The notes: a model not told the origin generated them from the sequence alone. Numbered from the stretch's first letter, positions 34,366-44,347 are shown. The stretch is DNA of 64,000 nt from Rothia similimucilaginosa (GCF_029850875.1 NZ_JAOVAM010000001.1:1-64000); one strand, 5' to 3'. Program-made: numbers and translations.

Positions 34366-34394
34366 TTGCAGAGTATCCAGAAAGCCCGTATAGT
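34366..34394 (+). promoter_or_regulatory. Promoter of tRNA-Leu
   Basis: TTGCAG (34366-34371) and TATAGT (34389-34394) are exactly 17 bases apart. Transcription would start near 34402, about 45 bases before the mature tRNA. Confidence 0.7.
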
Positions 34395-34445
34395 ATTACG
34401 TGTTGCTTCGAGCGGCACCGAAAGGAAAACGTTCGAAAGTCACCT

Positions 34446-34531
34446 GCGCGGGTGGCGGAATAGGCAGACGCGCTAGCTTGAGGTGCTAGTCCTCGTATTA
34501 GAGGGTGGGGGTTCAAGTCCCCCCTCGCGCA
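34446..34531 (+). tRNA. tRNA-Leu (GAG anticodon)
   Basis: Class II tRNA of 86 bases. The acceptor stem GCGCGGG pairs with CTCGCGC (34524-34530, one G-U), with discriminator A at 34531. The anticodon arm is CTAGC-TTGAGGT-GCTAG, giving anticodon GAG, which reads CUC and CUU leucine codons. There is a long variable arm, and the T arm reads GGGGGTTCAAGTCCCCC. CCA is not encoded. Confidence 0.95.
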
Positions 34532-34536
34532 CAGAT

Positions 34537-34567
34537 AATCCCCGGTTCTTCGGAACCGGGGATTTTT
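34537..34567 (+). terminator. Terminator of tRNA-Leu
   Basis: AATCCCCGGTTC (34537-34548) pairs exactly with 34553-34564 around a TTCG tetraloop, followed by a T run. Nothing else is visible up to the end of the dehydrogenase gene at 34813. Confidence 0.93.
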
Positions 34568-34812
34568 GTATGTTTGGACAATTTCACCAGCAGTTTGCTG
34601 GCCTGCGCCTTTCGGGAAGACCTCGGCTGAAACCTTTCAGACTGAAAACTTTCGGGCTGCAAAAATAGGCGCAGAAACTTCTGGCACAAAGAAGCACTCA
34701 AAATATATCAGCGCGCAAAAAAGTAGTGGGGTGAGGCTCCTTGAAGGGAATCTCACCCCACACTAGCTACGCTAGGGAAGCTAGAAGAACAGCTATATCA
34801 GCTGAAACTGTA

Positions 34813-35898
34813 TTACTCAGCCAGACGCTCCGGGTCAGTGGTGACCAGAATCTTCACAGCGGTCTCGTTGTGGTGGATCAGGGTGTCGAAGCCCTTGTCA
34901 ATTAGGTCCTCCACGGCAATCTTGCCGGTGATGAAGGGCTTGAGGTTAATCTTGCCGGACTCAACGAGCTTAATGGTTTCCGGGTGGGAGTTCACGTATG
35001 CGATGGTGCCGCGGATATCGATTTCCTTGAGCACAATCTTCTGCACATCCAGGGAAGCGGGCTTGCCCCAAATGGAGACGATGACAACCTTGCCGGTCGG
35101 CTTAAGGGCATCCAGAATCAGATCCAGTGCGGGCTGAACGGAGGTGCACTCGAAGGCGATGTCAGTGCCACGGCCGTCGGTCAGCTTGTGAATCTCAGCC
35201 AGAACGTCGGTCTCTGCGGGGGAGAAAGCGTAGTCAGCAACACCGGAGTCCAGAGCCTTCTGGCGGCGCAGCGGGGACAATTCGGAGATGATGACCTTAG
35301 CGCCCTTAGCCTTCAGAACTGCGGAGGTTAGCAGACCGATGGGGCCAGCACCGGTGACCAGCGCGAATGCGCCCTCTTCGAACTCGCCTGCACGCTCAAC
35401 AGCGTGGTAGCCAACGCTCAGGGGCTCAATCAGTGCAGCCTCGTCCAGGGGAATGTTATTAGGAATCTTGTGAACCCAGCGACGCTTGACGGCAACCTTC
35501 TCGGACAGACCACCACCGCGACCTGCCAGGCCGATGAAGTTCATGTCCTTAGACAGGTGGTAGTCCTTGGAATCGGGGCCGGTGTAGACATCATCGCGAA
35601 TGATGTAGGGCTCGACAACAACGTGGTCGCCAACCTGCAGGTCGTCTACGCCTTCGCCCAGTGCTTCAACAACACCGGAGAATTCGTGACCGAGGGTGAC
35701 GGGGGAGTCCTCGCCAGAAATGGGGTGGGGGTGACCGTGCTGGGGGCAGAAGATGGGGCCGTCCAGGTATTCGTGCAGGTCGGTACCGCAAATGCCGCAC
35801 CAGGCGACCTTAACCAGAACCTCGCCCGCAGCGGCTTCGGGTGCGGGGATATCTTCAATGCGGATGTCGTGGCGGTCGTAGAAGCGTGCTGCCTTCAT
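34813..35898 (-). CDS. Zinc-dependent 2,3-butanediol dehydrogenase-like alcohol dehydrogenase
   Basis: Medium-chain zinc dehydrogenase of 361 residues. It has the catalytic zinc region WCGICGTDLHEYLDGPIF, the GHEFSGVVE motif, and a Rossmann segment VTGAGPIGLLT. The sequence closely resembles (R,R)-butanediol dehydrogenases (KAARFYDRHDIRIEDI at the start and PHPISGEDSPVTLGHE). The structural-zinc four-Cys lobe is not present, as usual for this subgroup. ATG 35898 has AAGGAG at 10 bases; the open frame further upstream is not used. Substrate is inferred. Confidence 0.87.
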   Translation of the reverse strand: MKAARFYDRHDIRIEDIPAPEAAAGEVLVKVAWCGICGTDLHEYLDGPIFCPQHGHPHPISGEDSPVTLGHEFSGVVEALGEGVDDLQVGDHVVVEPYIIRDDVYTGPDSKDYHLSKDMNFIGLAGRGGGLSEKVAVKRRWVHKIPNNIPLDEAALIEPLSVGYHAVERAGEFEEGAFALVTGAGPIGLLTSAVLKAKGAKVIISELSPLRRQKALDSGVADYAFSPAETDVLAEIHKLTDGRGTDIAFECTSVQPALDLILDALKPTGKVVIVSIWGKPASLDVQKIVLKEIDIRGTIAYVNSHPETIKLVESGKINLKPFITGKIAVEDLIDKGFDTLIHHNETAVKILVTTDPERLAE

Positions 35899-36237
35899 GG
35901 GATGGAGCTCCTTAGCGTGGTTGTGGCGCTCACCGCGGTGTGTGCATGCTGGTACGGTTCGCATCCATGGGTCTGTCACGGTATTGACAGAGGCCCAAAC
36001 GACATGGTCTGGACCGGTTGTGAACTGTCCTGCCGGCATTCGCATCGCTAGCGCCGGATGGTGATGGGTGCGGCTGGATTGTCGCTCCCATGTGTTTAAC
36101 GCTACTCCAATGAATCAAAGATTCATAGGATATATACAAATTTTCTTTTATGTGACAGATATTTCTTTTTGGATGTTTTCGACTCCATCACGCCTGACCA
36201 TCTAGCGCCCGGCGAGCGCAGACGGTAGCGTGGAAGC
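35899..36237. other. Divergent gap with operator-like sites
   Basis: 339 bases without a gene between the dehydrogenase (minus) and the M20 hydrolase (plus). They contain the ATGAATC palindrome (36110-36126), a second inverted repeat CTGTC/GACAG with matching flanks near 35973-35994, and an AT-rich patch (~36120-36180). The dehydrogenase promoter is probably in the AT-rich patch. Confidence 0.45.
36110..36126. promoter_or_regulatory. Operator-like palindrome upstream of the butanediol-type dehydrogenase
   Basis: ATGAATC and GATTCAT are exact inverted copies around AAA, about 210 bases before the dehydrogenase start. The size fits a dimeric regulator site. The regulator is not in the window. 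Confidence 0.45.
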
Positions 36238-37782
36238 ATGACTGACACGAACGCACAGGGCACCGCCGCCCACACCCAGCCCACTTCTGACAGTTCCGGT
36301 CGAATGACACCGAACCGACCTGCCGCAATAACCCGCCACTATGATGCGCCCGATGCTGATTGCGTGCGCGGTAGCGAGTACTCCGAGATCCTTGCCCTTG
36401 AAACTGAGCAGTGTAAGCGTGCCGCTGAGCACCGCCACAAGCGTGGGCTTGCGCATCCTGAGCAGGAGCGTAGCCGCGGCGAGCGCCAGGGTCACGGAAA
36501 GGGGCGCGGTCACCGTCTTGATGAAGACAGTGGGCTGGCGCATATTCGCCGCGACCTGGCCGCATCTGTAGCCACTCGTGCGGATTCTTTGACCGCAATT
36601 CTCAAGGCGATTCACGCGCATCCTGAGACTGCCTACGAGGAGTATTTCGCATCCCGAACGCTCGTTGATGCGGTCCGCAAAGCGTACCCGAACCTCAGTA
36701 TCGAGTACCCTGCCTTCGGCCTGGGTACCGCGTTCAAGGTGGAACTCACCAGTGCCGACTACGACCCCACCAAACATCGCACCATTGCGATTCTCTCCGA
36801 ATATGATGCACTGCCTGGCATCGGCCACGGCTGCGGTCACAACGTTATTGCGGTATCCGGGCTGGGTGCTTTCCTCGCCCTGGTGGATGCGTTCGCCGCC
36901 GGCCCCGAGACATTCAGCGGTAGGGTCCTCTACTACGGCACGCCTGCCGAAGAGTCTGATGCCGGTAAGGAGCTGATGGCGCGCGCCGGCGCGTTTGAGC
37001 AGGTGGATGCCGCGATTATGGTGCACCCCTACTTTATGGATGTGGCCGATCAGGCGTGGTTGGGTCGCCGCGAATGTCGCGTGACCTATACGGGCGTAAG
37101 CGCGCACGCTTCCTCGCACCCGTTTATGGGTCGTAACGCCCTGGACGCGGCGAATCTGGCGTATCAGGGTTTGGGTTTGTTGCGTCAGCAGATTCCCGGT
37201 TCGGACCGTATCCACGCGATTATTGACCACGGTGGGGACGCGCCGAACCTGATTCCTGCCACCGCGAGCCTGCATATTAATATCCGTTCTAAGCATGCGC
37301 CGACTCTGCGTGCACTGTCGCGACGGGTTGAGGAGGTGCTGCGCGGTGCGGCGCTCATGGCTGGTGTGAGTGCGGAGGTGACCTGGGATCCTTCACCGAT
37401 GACCATGCCGGTGCGTACGAACCGTCCGCTGTTGAAGCGTTGGGTTTCGGCTCAGCGTTCGGTGGGTCGCCACCCGTATCCACCCGGCACGGTTAGCGAC
37501 ACCTTGGCGGCTTCTACCGATTTTGGTAATGTGAGCCTGCGTGTGCCCGGCATTCACCCGCTGATTCAGATTGCTCCAGAGGGTACCGGTATGCATACGG
37601 TGGAGTTCGCGCAGTGTGCGGACACTCCGGCAGCGGTGGATGCTGCCCTGGATGCTGCGTTCGGTTTGGCTTCTGTGGCTTTGGATTTCCTGGTTGACGA
37701 CGAGTTGGCGCAGGTGGTTCGTGCTGATTTTGAGGCTTCCGGCGGTGCCGTGGATGTAGAGGGCTACTTTAGCGGCATGTGA
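36238..37782 (+). CDS. M20-family amidohydrolase / peptidase
   Basis: Metal-dependent amidohydrolase similar to AbgB/AbgA-like p-aminobenzoyl-glutamate hydrolases and M20 dipeptidases. The domain starts near residue 110 (LTAILKAIHAHPETAYEE) and shows LSEYDALPGIGHGCGHNVIA, PAEESDAGKELM and GVSAHASSHPFMGRNALDA. The first ~105 residues are rich in Arg, His, Gly and Gln, unlike the rest, and not typical of the family. The ATG at 36238 has TAGCGT exactly six bases upstream, suggesting a leaderless mRNA; no convincing later start was found. Confidence 0.82.
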   Translation: MTDTNAQGTAAHTQPTSDSSGRMTPNRPAAITRHYDAPDADCVRGSEYSEILALETEQCKRAAEHRHKRGLAHPEQERSRGERQGHGKGRGHRLDEDSGLAHIRRDLAASVATRADSLTAILKAIHAHPETAYEEYFASRTLVDAVRKAYPNLSIEYPAFGLGTAFKVELTSADYDPTKHRTIAILSEYDALPGIGHGCGHNVIAVSGLGAFLALVDAFAAGPETFSGRVLYYGTPAEESDAGKELMARAGAFEQVDAAIMVHPYFMDVADQAWLGRRECRVTYTGVSAHASSHPFMGRNALDAANLAYQGLGLLRQQIPGSDRIHAIIDHGGDAPNLIPATASLHINIRSKHAPTLRALSRRVEEVLRGAALMAGVSAEVTWDPSPMTMPVRTNRPLLKRWVSAQRSVGRHPYPPGTVSDTLAASTDFGNVSLRVPGIHPLIQIAPEGTGMHTVEFAQCADTPAAVDAALDAAFGLASVALDFLVDDELAQVVRADFEASGGAVDVEGYFSGM

Positions 37783-38057
37783 GCTTTCTCAAAAGGTCAG
37801 AACGTCATTATTTGGTTTTATGAGTGAAAAACACTCCTCATAGCCCATAAAGTCACCAGCACCTATCGAAAAAAGCAAAATAACCCAACACAAAACGCAG
37901 AATTTGCGGCATAATAGAACATAACGGAGCGAGCCCACCGGAGAAGAACGACCACCTAAGGAAATTCAACCCCGAGGCACACACCCGCTTCCCTATAAAC
38001 CACGCGAGAATCCTCTCGCACCACACGGATAACTCTCACGAAAGAGGGCATACAGCA

Positions 38058-39017
38058 ATGAACGGTGTCAACAACCCCACCAAGCTCGGCGTCATCGGTG
38101 CAGGCGGCGTCGGTAGCGCAACCGCATACGCAGCTATGGTCCGCGGCTCCGCAGACGAAATCGTCCTGTACGACATCGACGGCAAGCGCGCACACGCTGA
38201 AGCACTAGACATCGCACACGGCGCAATGTTCGCACACGAAGCAACCGTAACCGGTGGCGACGACATCGAACTGCTGCGCGACTGCGACATGGTCATCATC
38301 ACCGCTGGTGCTCGCCAGAAGCCCGGCCAGCCCCGCCTCGAACTGGCAGGCGCAAACGTCGCAATCCTCGAGAAGCTACTGCCGAACATCCTGTCCGTAG
38401 CACCCAACGCAATCATCATGCTCGTCACTAACCCCTGTGACGTTCTCACCATTGTTGCCCAGAAGATTACCGGCCTGCCCGCAAACCGCGTGCTGTCCTC
38501 CGGTACCGTTCTGGACTCCTCCCGCCTGCGTTGGCTGATTGCTAACAAGGCTGGCGTCTCCATCAAGAGCGTTCACGCAAATGTGGTCGGTGAGCACGGC
38601 GACTCCGAGTTCCCCATCTGGTCCGCAGCAAACATCGGTATGGTTCCTCTCTCCGAGTGGGAGCAGGACGGCAAGCTCGTCTTCACAGAAGAGGTTCGTG
38701 CAGAACTGGCAACCGAAGCAATGCGCGCAGCATACAAGGTCATCGAGGGCAAGGGCTCCACTAACTACGCAATCGGTATCTCCGGTGCACGTATCGCTGA
38801 GGCATTCCTCGGCGGCCAGAACGCAGTCCTGCCCGTCTCCACCACCATTGCTGGCGAGCTGTACGGCTTCAAGGACGTTGCACTGTCCCTGCCCACCATC
38901 GTGAACCGTGAGGGCATCCAGCGCGTGCTTGAGGTCCCCATGAACGATGCTGAGCTGGCACAGCTGAAGGCATCCGCTGAGGCAATCCGCGCATCCGCAG
39001 CTTCCCTCGGTTTCTAA
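38058..39017 (+). CDS. ldh: L-lactate dehydrogenase
   Basis: Converts pyruvate and NADH to lactate and NAD in fermentation. The NAD loop GAGGVGSATA is at residues 14-23. The substrate loop GARQKPGQPRLEL has the Gln typical of LDH, not the Arg of malate dehydrogenase. The catalytic His is in GEHGDSE (His180), with Arg in DSSRLRW. 319 residues. Codons are strongly biased as for a highly expressed gene. The 275-base upstream gap contains AT-rich sequence and a possible -10 CATAAT near 37910. Confidence 0.95.
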   Translation: MNGVNNPTKLGVIGAGGVGSATAYAAMVRGSADEIVLYDIDGKRAHAEALDIAHGAMFAHEATVTGGDDIELLRDCDMVIITAGARQKPGQPRLELAGANVAILEKLLPNILSVAPNAIIMLVTNPCDVLTIVAQKITGLPANRVLSSGTVLDSSRLRWLIANKAGVSIKSVHANVVGEHGDSEFPIWSAANIGMVPLSEWEQDGKLVFTEEVRAELATEAMRAAYKVIEGKGSTNYAIGISGARIAEAFLGGQNAVLPVSTTIAGELYGFKDVALSLPTIVNREGIQRVLEVPMNDAELAQLKASAEAIRASAASLGF

Positions 39018-39391
39018 TCTTGGCTTCTAAAAACCCCGGCTTCTCATTCTTTCGGGTTCATGACCCGTAAGAAGCAAACATTCAGTAGGCGCAGCGTCAA
39101 GCTGAGCTAACCGACAGAAGAACCCGCCGCACCCGACACCTGCTCCTTTGAGGAGTGGGGAGCTGGGGGCGGCGGGTTCGCTGTGGCTGTAAGGTTTTTT
39201 ATGCGGGGCTTGATGTACCGCGTGCTGCTTGGCTTGACCAACCTAGGCTTACCGTTCTGGCTTTGGTGTTCTCTTCACGGCACCGAATTTACCCGCTGAT
39301 TTACCTGCCGTGACCGTTCATAGTTCCGCATTTAAATCGCCGTATGACCGCCCGGCGCACACCATAGGCGCGTAGGTAGTAGAATAATGGC
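39018..39391. other. Gap holding the ldh terminator and the next promoter
   Basis: No gene is seen. It contains the ldh terminator (39120-39179) and, at its right edge, TAGAAT (39380-39385), exactly six bases before the next ATG. Confidence 0.5.
39120..39179 (+). terminator. Terminator of ldh
   Basis: GAACCCGCCGC (39120-39130) pairs with GCGGCGGGTTC (39169-39179), with an inner CTCC/GGAG hairpin. No strong T run follows immediately; it may act as a 3' end stabiliser as well. Confidence 0.7.
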
Positions 39392-39664
39392 ATGAGCATT
39401 GATCCTCGCACCGAACTCACCCGCCTCCTTGACGCGCTGGAGGCGCACCTGACCGCCGTCGTAAACCGAACCGGCGAACACGACCCCGCCGTCGATGAGG
39501 CGTACGTAGAAATCGCCAACGCCTTCGAAGCCTACGAAGATGCCCTCTTCGAAGCTCACAACGAGGTCACCCCCTTGAGTGTCTACGGTGACGAAGACGA
39601 CCTGGAAGAAATCCTCGATGACGAAGAAGATGAAGACGACGACGATATCGAGTACGAAGACTAA
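39392..39664 (+). CDS. Small acidic conserved protein
   Basis: A 90-residue protein. The first ~60 residues look helical (TELTRLLDALEAHLTAVVNR, then EIANAFEAYEDALFEAHNE). The last ~25 are almost all Asp and Glu. I recall similar proteins next to recO in other Micrococcales but know no function. There is no ribosome site; TAGAAT lies six bases before ATG, pointing to a leaderless mRNA. Confidence 0.72.
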   Translation: MSIDPRTELTRLLDALEAHLTAVVNRTGEHDPAVDEAYVEIANAFEAYEDALFEAHNEVTPLSVYGDEDDLEEILDDEEDEDDDDIEYED

Positions 39665-39691
39665 ATAGCGCCTCGCCCATACGTTACGGAC

Positions 39692-39738
39692 CGACCCCTG
39701 ACCGGTACCCCCTACGCGGGGTAATACGGCAGGGGTCG
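39692..39738 (+). terminator. Hairpin after the acidic-protein gene
   Basis: CGACCCCTG (39692-39700) pairs with CAGGGGTCG (39730-39738), enclosing TACCCC/GGGGTA (39706-39711, 39718-39723). No T run follows, so termination is uncertain. Confidence 0.55.
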
Positions 39739-39776
39739 AACCGTACCCGCAACACCCGCGCAGCGCCTACTGAGAG

Positions 39777-39818
39777 CCCCCCCCCGCCGAAACCCCCCCC
39801 GCCGAAACCCCCCCCGCC
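39777..39818. repeat. Tandem C-tract repeat upstream of recO
   Basis: Three runs of 9, 8 and 8 Cs (39777-39785, 39793-39800, 39808-39815) are separated by two identical GCCGAAA spacers, so the unit is 15 bases, about 2.7 copies. It ends about 40 bases before the recO GTG. Both the C runs and the tandem unit are prone to length change. Confidence 0.85.
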
Positions 39819-39856
39819 TAATACCCACCGAGCATGCACCGAGAACGGAGAAACCC

Positions 39857-40708
39857 GTGAGCGAACCCCGCACCTGGCGCGACGCCGCCCTCATCCTCCG
39901 CACCCAAAAACTCGGCGAAACCGACCGCATCATCATCATGCTCACCCGCGACGGCGGAATCACCCACGCCGTCGCCAAAGCCGTACGCAAACCCACCTCC
40001 AAGTTCGGTGGACGACTCGAACCGTTCATGCACACCGACCTGTCCTTCAGCCGCGGCCGCACCAACCTGCACACCATCACCCAGGCGGTAACCCTGCACG
40101 CCTACACCGCACCGATCATGGCGAACTACGATGCGTACACATGCGCCTCTACCATCGCCGAACTGGCGGAAGCACTCACCAAAGATACCGACAGCACCGC
40201 CGACATCTACACCCTGACCCACGGGGCGCTTGCCGCGCTCGCGCACGGCCAACATGTACCGCAGAGGATTCTGACCCGCTACCTGGCGCGCAGCATGAAC
40301 GCCGCCGGCTGGCCGCTCATCGGTGAAAACTGCACCCGATGCGGCACCCCGCTCGTGAACGCAGATTACCCGGGCGATAACCGAGCAGACAGTAGCACCC
40401 CCGGTACTACAAGCGGAAGCGGCAGGTACATAGCCTTCCACACCGCCCACACCTACGGGCACCACACGGTCCTATGCCCCCAATGCGCACCCGCCACCGA
40501 CACACCCCTAACCGGCCTGCGTGCCGAAGAGCTCGGCTATGCGCTCGCCACCGCATCGGCGGATCCGCGCGCCTGGGCGACGATTGACACCGCACCCGTG
40601 CCGGTTGCCTCCAAAGTTCTGGGACTCTACCTGAAAACCACCCAGAACCTGCTTGAACACCCCCTCAAAACGGCGAGCGCCCTCGAAGCGGAGATCCCTG
40701 CACCGTAA
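39857..40708 (+). CDS. recO: DNA repair protein RecO
   Basis: Recombination mediator that loads RecA onto gaps and anneals strands, in the RecFOR pathway. The N-terminal OB domain shows TWRDAALILRTQKLGETDRIII. A zinc site is visible at CTRCGTPL and the later CPQCAP. 283 residues. Start GTG 39857 has ACGGAG. The recO-uppS order is conserved in actinobacteria. Confidence 0.93.
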   Translation: MSEPRTWRDAALILRTQKLGETDRIIIMLTRDGGITHAVAKAVRKPTSKFGGRLEPFMHTDLSFSRGRTNLHTITQAVTLHAYTAPIMANYDAYTCASTIAELAEALTKDTDSTADIYTLTHGALAALAHGQHVPQRILTRYLARSMNAAGWPLIGENCTRCGTPLVNADYPGDNRADSSTPGTTSGSGRYIAFHTAHTYGHHTVLCPQCAPATDTPLTGLRAEELGYALATASADPRAWATIDTAPVPVASKVLGLYLKTTQNLLEHPLKTASALEAEIPAP

Positions 40709-40969
40709 AACCGGGGCAGTAAAAATTGGCTCAGTAAAGACCGGTCGGCATAGCAAAGACCCGCCAGAACCCACCCGGAACAGTCGGCACAGCGCAGATG
40801 CACATGGGTGCGTCAAACATGGGTCAACCAGGACGCAAAATAACCCCCGAAGCACCCGCCCATGCGCGCTGTGTCACGGTAAAATAGCTAACAGCACACC
40901 AGGTTTATATCTGGCGCATATCTAGGCAAACGACCCCGGGGGAGAACCCGCCAGGGAAGAAAGGCACAC

Positions 40970-41761
40970 ATGGCACGCACCCAGCCCGTACCCCCGCCGG
41001 CACACCCCACCGGGGCAACCCCGCCGCCGATTCCGAAGAAGTTCATTCCGCAGCATGTTGCTGTTGTCATGGACGGTAACGGACGCTGGGCGAACGAACG
41101 CGGCCTACCTCGCACCGAGGGCCACCGCACCGGTGAGGCGGCACTGCTGGACGTCGTTGCGGGCGCTATCGAAATGGGTATCCCGTACGTGACCGCCTAC
41201 GCGTTCTCCACCGAAAACTGGAAGCGCTCACCCAGCGAAGTTGCGTTCATCATGCGTTTCTCCACCGAGGTGCTGCAGCGTCAGCTGGCAACCCTCAAGA
41301 CCTGGGGTGTGCGCATCCGCTGGGCTGGCCGCCGACCCAAGCTGTGGAAGAACGTCATCGAAGAGCTCGAACACTGCGAGCGTGAAACCATCGATAACAC
41401 CGTCTGCACCCTCACCATGTGCGTGAACTACGGCGGCCGCGCAGAAATCGCCGATGCGGCGGCAGCTATCGCGGCGGACGCAGTGGCGGGCAAGCTCAAG
41501 CCCGGTAATATTACCGAAAAGACCATCCAGAAATACCTGGACGAGCCTGACCTGCCCGACGTTGACCTGTTCCTGCGTTCCTCCGGTGAGCAGCGCATCT
41601 CGAACTTTTTGCTCTGGCAGAGCGCCTACGCCGAGATGATTTTCATGAACGTGCTCTGGCCCGACGTTGACCGCCGCACCCTCTGGGAAGCTGTCGAAGA
41701 GTACGCGCGCCGCGACCGCCGCTACGGTGGCGCTGTCGACGCCGTCGCCAACGACAAGTAA
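40970..41761 (+). CDS. uppS: Isoprenyl transferase (cis-polyprenyl diphosphate synthase)
   Basis: Makes the long-chain polyprenyl diphosphate that carries cell-wall precursors. Family motifs are [10 protein letters not shown] (catalytic Asp35), [24 protein letters not shown], and the C-terminal [24 protein letters not shown]. 263 residues. The ~20 residues before the domain are Pro-rich. It follows recO by 261 bases without a visible gene. Chain length cannot be told from sequence. Confidence 0.94.
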   Translation: MARTQPVPPPAHPTGATPPPIPKKFIPQHVAVVMDGNGRWANERGLPRTEGHRTGEAALLDVVAGAIEMGIPYVTAYAFSTENWKRSPSEVAFIMRFSTEVLQRQLATLKTWGVRIRWAGRRPKLWKNVIEELEHCERETIDNTVCTLTMCVNYGGRAEIADAAAAIAADAVAGKLKPGNITEKTIQKYLDEPDLPDVDLFLRSSGEQRISNFLLWQSAYAEMIFMNVLWPDVDRRTLWEAVEEYARRDRRYGGAVDAVANDK

Positions 41762-41851
41762 CCCCCAGGCATACAAACCGGCATACAGACCCGGCACGCC
41801 CGGCTCATAGCCCCATAAACCACCCACACCCTCCAACACTAGGGAGAACAA

Positions 41852-42940
<1,089 letters not shown>

Positions 42941-42993
42941 AAGGTTTACAGGCAGGGGGCTTTTTGCTCCCCGTGTGCTGATTCGGCGTGCTG

Positions 42994-43044
42994 AAAAGGG
43001 GGCACCGTTCTCTACCCGTTGGGGTGGAGGCGGTGCCCCCTTTT
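42994..43044 (+). terminator. Terminator of pyrD
   Basis: AAAAGGGGGCACCG (42994-43007) pairs exactly with CGGTGCCCCCTTTT (43031-43044), with additional pairing in the loop and a built-in T run. Confidence 0.9.
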
Positions 43045-43101
43045 GTATGCCCACTATTCCGCCGATAGCACGCATAGTTATTTGACGTATAAAGCATTGA
43101 A

Positions 43102-43521
43102 TTGTCGCGCCTGCTGGGTAGCGGCGCACTCGTGGGCCTTGGCGCCTTGCTCGCGGTGTGTGGCCAGAAGGCGAATAATGAGGCGGCAGCCACCGCCTCC
43201 GCCGCGCCTAGTGAGTCGGCTTCAGCATCTGAGCCGCCTTCGGCGAGTGCCACCCCGTCTACTGTCTGCTGCTACTCGGGCGGCTCAAAGGCACCGGATG
43301 GGGAGTACCGCCCTACTGATTCGAAGGGACCGCCCAGAATGACCCCAAGCCTGAGGCACCGGAATAGGGATATCGAGATAAGTCGATTTTCGGCTTGGAA
43401 GACGATTCGCGCTTGGGTCTTGAATGAAAATTACTCAATTCAAACTGGAGACTATACGGAAACCTTCAAAGAAGTAGCTTCTCGAAACACATGTGGCTTC
43501 TCACGCAAGAACATAAAATAA
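43102..43521 (+). pseudogene. Decayed lipoprotein gene (DUF6318-like)
   Basis: Read from TTG 43102 the frame gives a signal segment with a lipobox (LLAVCGQK), a Ser/Ala-rich linker and then GEYRPTDSKGP, as in DUF6318-type lipoproteins. After that the frame turns to Arg-rich text, while a shifted frame reads AQNDPKPEAPE and then a stop. The original frame then resumes plausible sequence (NENYSIQTGDYTE). This suggests two compensating frameshifts or decay. There is no ATG and no ribosome site; TATAAA lies 8 bases upstream of the TTG. A sequencing error is possible. Confidence 0.45.
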
Positions 43522-43534
43522 GAACACAAAAATA

Positions 43535-43567
43535 GGGGAGAGGCCTGAACCTTCAGGACCTCTCCCC
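43535..43567 (-). terminator. Terminator of the DUF3043 gene
   Basis: GGGGAGAGG (43535-43543) pairs with CCTCTCCCC (43559-43567), enclosing CCTGAA/TTCAGG. On the minus strand TATTTTTG follows, as expected for the DUF3043 transcript. Confidence 0.85.
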
Positions 43568-43591
43568 AAGCACCTATAAGGCACTAACGAC

Positions 43592-44221
43592 TTAGTGCGG
43601 GTACTCGCCGTACTTCACCATCGGAACCGGGCGGCGCATACGACGAATCATCATCACACGGTTAAACGCATACATGCCAGAACCGCGCTGAACCTCGCCG
43701 AACTTCGCAATCAACTTCTTCTTCAGGCTACGCCACAAAATAAAGTAGTCAACAACCCACAGAATCATCAGCGCATACATTGCGTACACGGAACCGTAAT
43801 AGATCGTTGCACCAACGCTAGACGTACCAGCCACGCCCTGAGCAATCCAGCCACCAATAAGCAGAACCAGCAGAATAGCCAACATAAAATCGCCAAGGTT
43901 ACGACGCGCATCCACATAATCACGGATATAACGGCGCTGCGAACCACGGTCCACAGCGGGCAGGTAACGCTGATCGCCACCCATCAACGCATCATTCTGA
44001 CGCTCACGAGCCTTCGCCATCGCCTCACGTTCACGCGCCTTCGCCTCCTTACGGTCATTAACAACCAGAGGCTGACGACGAGCCGCCTGCTGCTCCTTAC
44101 GCGAAGGAGTAGGACGGCCCTTCTTCGGGGTGAACTTCGGATTAACCGGAGCCTGAGGCTCCTCTACAACCTGCGGCTGAACAGCTTCCGCTTCAGCATT
44201 CTCTTTCTTACGACCAAACAC
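43592..44221 (-). CDS. DUF3043 membrane protein
   Basis: A 209-residue protein of unknown function with the DUF3043 pattern: FGRKKEN at the start, KKGRPTPSRKEQQAARRQPLV, GGDQRYLPAVDRGSQRRYIRDYVDARRN, two membrane segments (~115-160) and a basic C-terminal tail. Start GTG 44221 gives the usual family N-terminus, and a TATGAT hexamer lies exactly six bases before it. The frame is open for 186 codons further upstream, but that part runs antisense to the dipeptidase gene and is rejected. Divergent from the dipeptidase gene across 126 bases. Confidence 0.85.
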   Translation of the reverse strand: MFGRKKENAEAEAVQPQVVEEPQAPVNPKFTPKKGRPTPSRKEQQAARRQPLVVNDRKEAKAREREAMAKARERQNDALMGGDQRYLPAVDRGSQRRYIRDYVDARRNLGDFMLAILLVLLIGGWIAQGVAGTSSVGATIYYGSVYAMYALMILWVVDYFILWRSLKKKLIAKFGEVQRGSGMYAFNRVMMIRRMRRPVPMVKYGEYPH

Positions 44222-44347
44222 CCTCCCATCATACCCGAACGGCACACACCAAACCCGCCCCCACAAGCCCACACCAGCAACTGAAACGAACCCAACCACC
44301 CGGCGGTTGGGGCCAAGACAGGGCCAAGGTGGGGGTAAGGTAGAAAT

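Noticed and set aside
35898-36045. Upstream start for the butanediol-type dehydrogenase
   Set aside because: ATG 35898 has AAGGAG and yields the family N-terminus; the upstream 49 codons carry inverted repeats and look regulatory.
36202-37296. A 364-codon minus-strand frame with hydrophobic stretches opposite the M20 gene
   Set aside because: The plus-strand M20 domain is clear for most of its length; only the first 300 bases remain doubtful and are reported as a finding.
39774-39818. 6C RNA motif, because of the C runs
   Set aside because: That motif places C runs in hairpin loops; these Cs are in a tandem repeat without flanking stems.
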